DNA of 9,664 nucleotides from Thioalkalivibrio sp. (GTDB lineage: Bacteria; Pseudomonadota; Gammaproteobacteria; Ectothiorhodospirales; Ectothiorhodospiraceae), in NCBI GenBank assembly GCA_003550945.1, contig PULL01000092.1, positions 1 to 9,664 of the forward strand, written 5' to 3'. The translations under genes were made by a program, and so were the position numbers. Every line of letters begins with the position of its first letter. Within the stretch, counting starts at the first letter, position 1. The notes below the pieces were generated by a model that was not told where the DNA came from, ran no database searches, and worked only from the letters and a program-made list of their open reading frames with translations. Positions 5,807 to 9,664 of the stretch are shown here, one piece after another.

Positions 5807-6697
5807 ATGTCACAGAAGCATCCTGTCATCGCCGTCACCGGATCCTCGGGCGCGGGCACTTCCACGGTGAAGCGGTCGTTCGAATACATCTTCGAGCGCG
5901 AAAAGATCAAGCCGGTCGTGATCGAGGGCGACAGTTTTCATCGCTACGACCGCAAGGCGATGCGTGCGGCGATGCAGGCGGCCGAGGCCGACGGAAACCA
6001 CCACTTCTCGCATTTCGGCCCCGATGCCAACCTGTTCCAACGCATCGAGGAGTTGTTCCAGACCTATGGTGAAACGGGCCAGGGGCAGAAGCGCTACTAC
6101 CTGCACTCCGAGGAGGAGGCCGAGTTCCACAACGAGCGCCTCGGCACCAGCCTGGGGCCGGGCGAATTCACCCCGTGGGAGGACATCGAGCCCGATACCG
6201 ACCTGATGTTCTATGAGGGCCTGCACGGCCTTGCCGCCGATGGCGACATCGACATCTCGCGCTACGTGGATCTTGGCATCGGCGTGGTGCCGATCGTGAA
6301 CCTGGAATGGATTCAGAAGATTTTCCGGGACAACGCCGAGCGCGGCTACAGCGCCGAGGCGACGGTGGACACCATCCTGCGGCGCATGTCCGATTACGTG
6401 AACTACATCACCCCGCAGTTCTCGCGCACCCACATCAACTTCCAGCGGGTCCCGACCGTGGACACCTCCAACCCGTTCATCGCGCGTGACATTCCGACGC
6501 CCGACGAGAGTCTGGTGGTGATCCGCTTCAGCGATCCCAAGCGCTTCGGCGTGGACTTCCCCTACCTGCTGAACATGCTGCACGACTCGTACATGTCGCG
6601 TCCGAACACGCTGGTCGTGCCCGGCGGCAAGATGGTCCTGGCGATGGAGATCATCCTCGCGCCCATCATTCACGACATCATCGGTCGGCGCGGCTGA
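5807..6697 (+). CDS. prkB: Phosphoribulokinase, class I (Calvin cycle)
   Basis: This 296-aa cytoplasmic enzyme phosphorylates ribulose 5-phosphate with ATP to ribulose 1,5-bisphosphate, the Rubisco substrate. It is the bacterial octameric class. The P-loop is TGSSGAGTST (11-20). Catalytic Asp42 lies in EGDSFHRYDRK (40-50), with H45 and R49 for sugar phosphate binding. E137 in FYEGLHG, K171, R174, D175 and R179 match E131, K165, R168, D169 and R173 of the Rhodobacter sphaeroides enzyme with a constant offset of six. The C-terminal family segment MSRPNTLVVPGGKMVLAMEI is intact. The protein has no cysteine, so the thioredoxin/CP12 thiol switch of plant and cyanobacterial enzymes is excluded. Control by NADH/AMP, known for class I, is expected. 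GAGGAGA at 5793-5799 precedes the ATG. It is probably co-transcribed with the upstream permease and ends at a strong terminator. No Rubisco gene is in the window. Confidence 0.97.
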   Translation: MSQKHPVIAVTGSSGAGTSTVKRSFEYIFEREKIKPVVIEGDSFHRYDRKAMRAAMQAAEADGNHHFSHFGPDANLFQRIEELFQTYGETGQGQKRYYLHSEEEAEFHNERLGTSLGPGEFTPWEDIEPDTDLMFYEGLHGLAADGDIDISRYVDLGIGVVPIVNLEWIQKIFRDNAERGYSAEATVDTILRRMSDYVNYITPQFSRTHINFQRVPTVDTSNPFIARDIPTPDESLVVIRFSDPKRFGVDFPYLLNMLHDSYMSRPNTLVVPGGKMVLAMEIILAPIIHDIIGRRG

Positions 6698-6709
6698 CGG
6701 TTCTCTTCG

Positions 6710-6736
6710 AAGCCCCGCACGAGCGGGGCTTTTTTT
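6710..6736 (+). terminator. Intrinsic terminator after prkB
   Basis: AGCCCCGC (6711-6718), loop ACGA and GCGGGGCT (6723-6730) form a perfect 8-bp GC-rich stem, extendable by A6710-T6731. A run of seven T's (6730-6736) follows. It begins 13 bp after the prkB stop and separates the permease-prkB unit from the next genes. Confidence 0.95.
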
Positions 6737-6792
6737 CGGGTTCCCCCGCGGTCCGCTAGGATGCGCTGCAGCACACTTGTGGAGGATCGACG

Positions 6793-7254
6793 TTGTTCGG
6801 TTTCCTGGCCCGGCGGCCGGCCCGGCAGTTGGAGCAGTTTCGCGCGCGTTTCACCGGGCGCAGCCTGATCGTCCATCGCGGCTTCCCGGAGGAGTGGCTG
6901 GAAGAACTGCTGAAGCAGCCCGGAGGTGGTGGCCACTTCCGGCTCGACTCGCGCCGGTTGCCGGCCTCTAGGCCAACACCGGTCGAGTGGCTGGTGCAGA
7001 CCCACGTGCTGCCGCTGGATCTGCCGCAGCCGTTGCTGCTGTGCATCCGCGAGCACGACATGCTCGTCCGCCACTTGCAGCGAGGCCGCAGTGCCGTCCA
7101 CCCTTCGGAGATCGCGTGGTTTCTCGAAGAACTGGAGGATCGGCACCACGCCCGGCTGCGTTTCGGGAACCCGGCTGGGCGGATCGAGGTCCTCCGGGGC
7201 ATTTCCACGAATGATAACGAGGCACTGAGCATGCTGGAGCACATCGCCGGATGA
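6793..7254 (+). CDS. Unrecognised 153-aa protein, coupled to FIST gene
   Basis: I do not recognise a family. The start is TTG at 6793, supported by GGAGGA (6781-6786) at ideal spacing; no ATG or GTG alternative is near, and the next internal Met is around residue 90. The N terminus is basic (FLARRPARQLEQFRARF), followed by mixed alpha/beta-like sequence with a glycine-rich PGGGGHF near residue 45. The segment LPLDLPQPLLLCIREHDMLV in the middle looks like a buried strand plus helix. No signal peptide, transmembrane helix or metal-binding cysteine cluster is seen; there is one cysteine. The stop codon overlaps the FIST ATG in an ATGA arrangement, so translation is probably coupled and the two products may act together. 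A weak -10 (TAGGAT, 6757-6762) lies after the prkB terminator. That it is a real gene is supported by the Shine-Dalgarno and the overlap. Confidence 0.75.
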   Translation: MFGFLARRPARQLEQFRARFTGRSLIVHRGFPEEWLEELLKQPGGGGHFRLDSRRLPASRPTPVEWLVQTHVLPLDLPQPLLLCIREHDMLVRHLQRGRSAVHPSEIAWFLEELEDRHHARLRFGNPAGRIEVLRGISTNDNEALSMLEHIAG

Positions 7255-8387
7255 CCGGCTCATCGACATTCCGATTCGCGTCGGCCAGCGGCAGTGAGCC
7301 CGGTGCGCTGGCGAACGATCTGGCCGCCGGTCTCGCAGTCGGGGAGTCCGGACAGCGTCCCGGAGCCATGGTTGGGCTGCTGTACCTGTCGGACTCGATG
7401 GCACGGCACGGCGCGGAGTTGCTCGACGCCCTGCGTGCAGCCACCGGCGTGTGGATGTGGACCGGATGCGTGGGGATGGCACTGATCGGCGGGCGGGACG
7501 AGTTTTACGAGACGCCCGCCGCGGTCGCGATGGTTGGCGAACTCGACGCGGACGATTTCCGGTTGATCCGGGGGCCGGTCGAATCCTTCGAGGCGCTGCG
7601 CGAGCAGCTGTCCGGCTTCATGGAGCCGGATCAGGCGGGCCGGCTGATTCTCCATGCGGATCCGGGTTTCGTGGGCCTGGAAGAGATGCTGACGCGCATC
7701 GACCGCGAGACTGCCTGGTTCACCACCGGTGGTGTGAGCTCGGGGCAGGCCGAGGTCGTGCAGTTTGCCGGCGCCGTGCTTTCGGGTGGTGTATCCGGGC
7801 TGGCGCTGAGAGAACACGTGCCTTTGGCTGCGCGCCACACTCAGGGATGCTCGCCGCTGTCCGGGCAGTACCGCCTCAGCGAGACCTGGCGCAACATCAT
7901 CGTGAAACTGGACGAACGCCCGGCGCTGACGGTGTTCCGCGAGGTCATCGGGGACGTGCTGGCTCGTGATCTGCGCCGCGCCCTCGGCTATATCCACATC
8001 GGTCTGCCGATCAGTGGCTCGGACACCGGTGACTACCGGGTCCGCAACATCATCGGCATCGACCTGGACCGCGATCTGCTCGCGGTAGGTGAAATGCTCG
8101 AGCAGGGGCAGCACATCCTGTTCGTACGGCGCGATGGCCAGGCCGCACGGGAGGACCTGGAGCGGATGGTGGCGGAGATCCGGGCACGGGCTCCCAACGG
8201 GATTCGGGGCGCCCTCTACGTCAGTTGCCTCGGCCGCGGGCGGCACCAGTTCGGGGACGAGGGAACCGAGGTCCGCATCGTGCAGGACGCTCTTGGAAAC
8301 GTTCCGCTGGTCGGCTTCTTCGCCAATGGCGAGATCTTCGCGAACCGCCTCTACGGTTACACCGGCGTGCTGACGCTGTTCACCTGA
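7251..8387 (+). CDS. FIST-domain (FIST_N/FIST_C) sensory protein
   Basis: This 378-aa soluble protein consists only of FIST_N (about 35-200) and FIST_C (about 215-370). FIST domains were described as sensory modules that probably bind small ligands such as amino acids, and are often found in signal transduction proteins. No kinase, GGDEF or methyl-accepting domain is fused here, so output must come through a partner. Supporting motifs include VGLLYLSDSM early in FIST_N, the glycine-rich TGCVGMALIGG (71-81) and TTGGVSSGQAE in the middle. The FIST_C terminal signature is PLVGFFANGEIFANRLYGYT, close to the C terminus. The ATG at 7251 overlaps the stop of the preceding gene by 4 bp, implying translational coupling. 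The Tas-like reductase follows 40 bp later on the same strand. Domain assignment is firm; ligand and pathway are unknown. Confidence 0.88.
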   Translation: MTGSSTFRFASASGSEPGALANDLAAGLAVGESGQRPGAMVGLLYLSDSMARHGAELLDALRAATGVWMWTGCVGMALIGGRDEFYETPAAVAMVGELDADDFRLIRGPVESFEALREQLSGFMEPDQAGRLILHADPGFVGLEEMLTRIDRETAWFTTGGVSSGQAEVVQFAGAVLSGGVSGLALREHVPLAARHTQGCSPLSGQYRLSETWRNIIVKLDERPALTVFREVIGDVLARDLRRALGYIHIGLPISGSDTGDYRVRNIIGIDLDRDLLAVGEMLEQGQHILFVRRDGQAAREDLERMVAEIRARAPNGIRGALYVSCLGRGRHQFGDEGTEVRIVQDALGNVPLVGFFANGEIFANRLYGYTGVLTLFT

Positions 8388-8427
8388 AGGCTGCGCGCAG
8401 CGCACCCGAAATATAGCGGAGGACCGG

Positions 8428-9465
8428 ATGCGATACCGTCCGTTGGGCCGTACCGGCATCGATGTCAGCCTGATCGGGCTGGGCACGATGACCTGGGGCG
8501 AGCAGAACACCGAGGCCGAGGCCTTCGAACAGCTCGACTACGCGCTGGAACAGGGCGTGAACCTGATCGATGCGGCCGAGATGTATCCTGTGCCGCCGCG
8601 GGCCGAGACCCAGGGGCGGACCGAGACCTTCATCGGTCGGTGGCTGCAGGCGCGCGGATGCCGCGAGCAGGTGGTGCTGGCGACGAAGGTGGCCGGTCCG
8701 GCGCAATCCATGCCCTGGCTGCGCGGCGGGCCGCAACTCGTTCGCGCGCAGATGGAGGAGGCGCTGCAGCGCAGCCTGGAACGCCTGCAGACCGATTACG
8801 TGGATCTATATCAGGTGCACTGGCCTGCACGGAGTACCAACTACTTTGGCCAGCTCGGCTACGAACACCTGCCTGACGAGGACGCGACCCCGATCGCCGA
8901 GACGGCTGCGGTGCTCGACGGCTTCGTGCGGGATGGCCGGGTTCGCGCGATCGGTATCTCCAACGAGACGCCCTGGGGAGTAATGCAGTGGCTGCAGGCG
9001 GCCGAACAGGGCGTTGCGCCGCGGATTGCCAGCATCCAGAACCCCTACAACCTGCTGAACCGCAGCTTCGAGTCCGGGCTCGCCGAGATGGCGATCCGCG
9101 AGGATGTCGGTCTGCTTGCGTACTCGCCGCTCGCCTTCGGCATGCTCAGCGGCAAGTACCTGGGTGGCGTCCAGCCGGAAGGCGCCCGCCTGACGCTGTT
9201 CGAACGGTTCTCGCGCTACAGCAACCCGCAGGGCATCGCCGCCACCGAGGCCTACACGGCACTGGCCCGGGAACACGGTCTGACACCGGTGCAGCTGGCG
9301 CTGGCTTTCATCAACCGCCAACCCTTTTTGACCAGCAACCTGGTGGGCGCAACGCGTCTGGACCAGTTGGCCGAGAACATCGCCAGCGTCGAGGTGCAGC
9401 TCGACGACACGATCTGCGAGGCGATCGAGGCGATCCACGCGCGGTACACCTACCCCTGTCCCTGA
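8428..9465 (+). CDS. tas: NADP(H)-dependent aldo-keto reductase, Tas type
   Basis: This 345-aa (alpha/beta)8-barrel oxidoreductase reduces aldehydes or ketones with NADPH. It is very close in length and sequence to E. coli Tas (346 aa). Shared blocks include GLGTMTWGEQN (17-27), NLIDAAEMYPVPPR (45-58), TDYVDLYQVHWP (122-133), IQNPYNLLNRSFE and the C-terminal TYPCP. The AKR catalytic tetrad is complete: D48, Y53, K87 and H131. The cofactor-binding C-terminal segment (LVGATRLDQLAENI) is present. The physiological substrate of Tas is not established; the E. coli gene was named for suppression of a tyrosine auxotrophy. The ATG at 8428 follows GGAGGA (8418-8423). It lies 40 bp after the FIST gene with no terminator between, only a perfect palindrome GCTGCGCGCAGC (8390-8401), so co-transcription is possible. 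Confidence 0.95.
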   Translation: MRYRPLGRTGIDVSLIGLGTMTWGEQNTEAEAFEQLDYALEQGVNLIDAAEMYPVPPRAETQGRTETFIGRWLQARGCREQVVLATKVAGPAQSMPWLRGGPQLVRAQMEEALQRSLERLQTDYVDLYQVHWPARSTNYFGQLGYEHLPDEDATPIAETAAVLDGFVRDGRVRAIGISNETPWGVMQWLQAAEQGVAPRIASIQNPYNLLNRSFESGLAEMAIREDVGLLAYSPLAFGMLSGKYLGGVQPEGARLTLFERFSRYSNPQGIAATEAYTALAREHGLTPVQLALAFINRQPFLTSNLVGATRLDQLAENIASVEVQLDDTICEAIEAIHARYTYPCP

Positions 9466-9482
9466 GGGCCGCGGACAGTCGC

Positions 9483-9508
9483 GGGGACAGATTGATGAAT
9501 CTGCCCCC
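9483..9508. repeat. REP/RAYT-type palindrome
   Basis: GGGGACAGATT (9483-9493), loop GATG, and AATCTGCCCCC (9498-9508) pair over 11 positions with one mismatch (A9487 against C9504). The GGGGACAGATT-loop-AATCTGtCCCC pattern is widespread in proteobacterial intergenic regions and typically accompanies REP-associated tyrosine transposases. It lies between convergent genes (tas and the partial gene at the right edge), where such elements commonly sit. It may also help termination on both strands. No RAYT gene is in the window. Confidence 0.65.
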
Positions 9509-9524
9509 ATCCTTTCGTGGCAGG

Positions 9525-9664
9525 TCAATGATCCCGCGGCGGCGGCTCCAGATCCTCGAAGGCTTCGGCGGGGTCGAGCGAGACGCCGACGCTTCCCAGA
9601 TGCAGCGCGGGACTCCCGGACTCGGATTCGAGCAGCAACCAGTGGCTGCCCTCGCGCCGGTACA
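9525..9664 (-). CDS. C-terminal end of an unrecognised minus-strand gene (partial)
   Basis: The minus strand is open from the window edge to a TGA at 9525-9527, giving at least 45 residues that begin YRREGSHWLLLESESGS and end EDLEPPPRDH. The composition (strand-like HWLLLES, then an acidic, proline-rich tail) looks like a genuine protein C terminus, and the REP-like palindrome just beyond its stop supports a gene end. The start and most of the gene are outside the window, so no family can be assigned. Confidence 0.5.
   Translation of the reverse strand, partial: YRREGSHWLLLESESGSPALHLGSVGVSLDPAEAFEDLEPPPRDH

Noticed and set aside
8390..8401. Perfect palindrome GCTGCGCGCAGC between FIST and tas
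   Set aside because: No loop and no T tract, so it cannot act as an intrinsic terminator. Short self-complementary GC runs are common at this base composition.
7260..8510. 416-codon open frame on the minus strand opposite the FIST gene
   Set aside because: Low-complexity His/Arg/Gln-rich product with no domain character. The plus strand encodes a coherent FIST protein with a Shine-Dalgarno-independent coupled start.

Overview
The window is dense, GC-rich chromosomal DNA from what looks like an autotrophic gammaproteobacterium. The best lineage clue is a class I (proteobacterial) phosphoribulokinase, the committed Calvin-cycle enzyme, together with a Tas-type aldo-keto reductase and a thiS-thiG-trmB cluster. 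A chemolithoautotroph of the Ectothiorhodospiraceae/Thioalkalivibrio kind would fit, but that is inference from protein character and base composition, not a match I could run.

Left block (1-815, minus strand): tRNA-Gly(CCC), then a Fur-family regulator gene, then tRNA-Thr(CGT), all transcribed leftwards. The regulator contains no cysteine and resembles the Irr branch of the Fur family. Its promoter has a perfect 13-bp palindrome between the -35 and -10 elements, and the mRNA is predicted to be almost leaderless. An 11-bp hairpin lies between tRNA-Gly and the regulator promoter.

Biosynthesis block (871-2662, plus strand): thiS, thiG and trmB are tightly packed. They encode the thiazole sulfur carrier, thiazole synthase and the tRNA m7G46 methyltransferase. 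No TPP riboswitch is visible upstream. trmB converges on a tandem-domain universal stress protein gene (2670-3524, minus), with only 7 bp between the stop codons.

Central block (3525-6736): a 402-bp divergent intergenic region separates the stress protein gene from an SLC13/DASS-type anion permease with two internal TrkA-C (RCK_C) domains. The permease is followed after 41 bp by prkB, and a textbook intrinsic terminator closes this likely two-gene unit. A candidate promoter for it lies about 236 bp upstream of the permease start.

Right block (6793-9465, plus strand): an unrecognised 153-aa protein with a TTG start overlaps by 4 bp a FIST-domain sensory protein. A Tas-like aldo-keto reductase follows 40 bp later. 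A REP/RAYT-type palindrome then separates this run from the C-terminal end of an unrecognised minus-strand gene that leaves the window.

No CRISPR array, insertion sequence, integrase, phage gene or defence system is visible. Most genes are ordinary housekeeping or central metabolism. The points most worth checking are the cysteine-free Irr-like regulator with its operator, the permease-prkB pairing, and the unknown/FIST gene pair.
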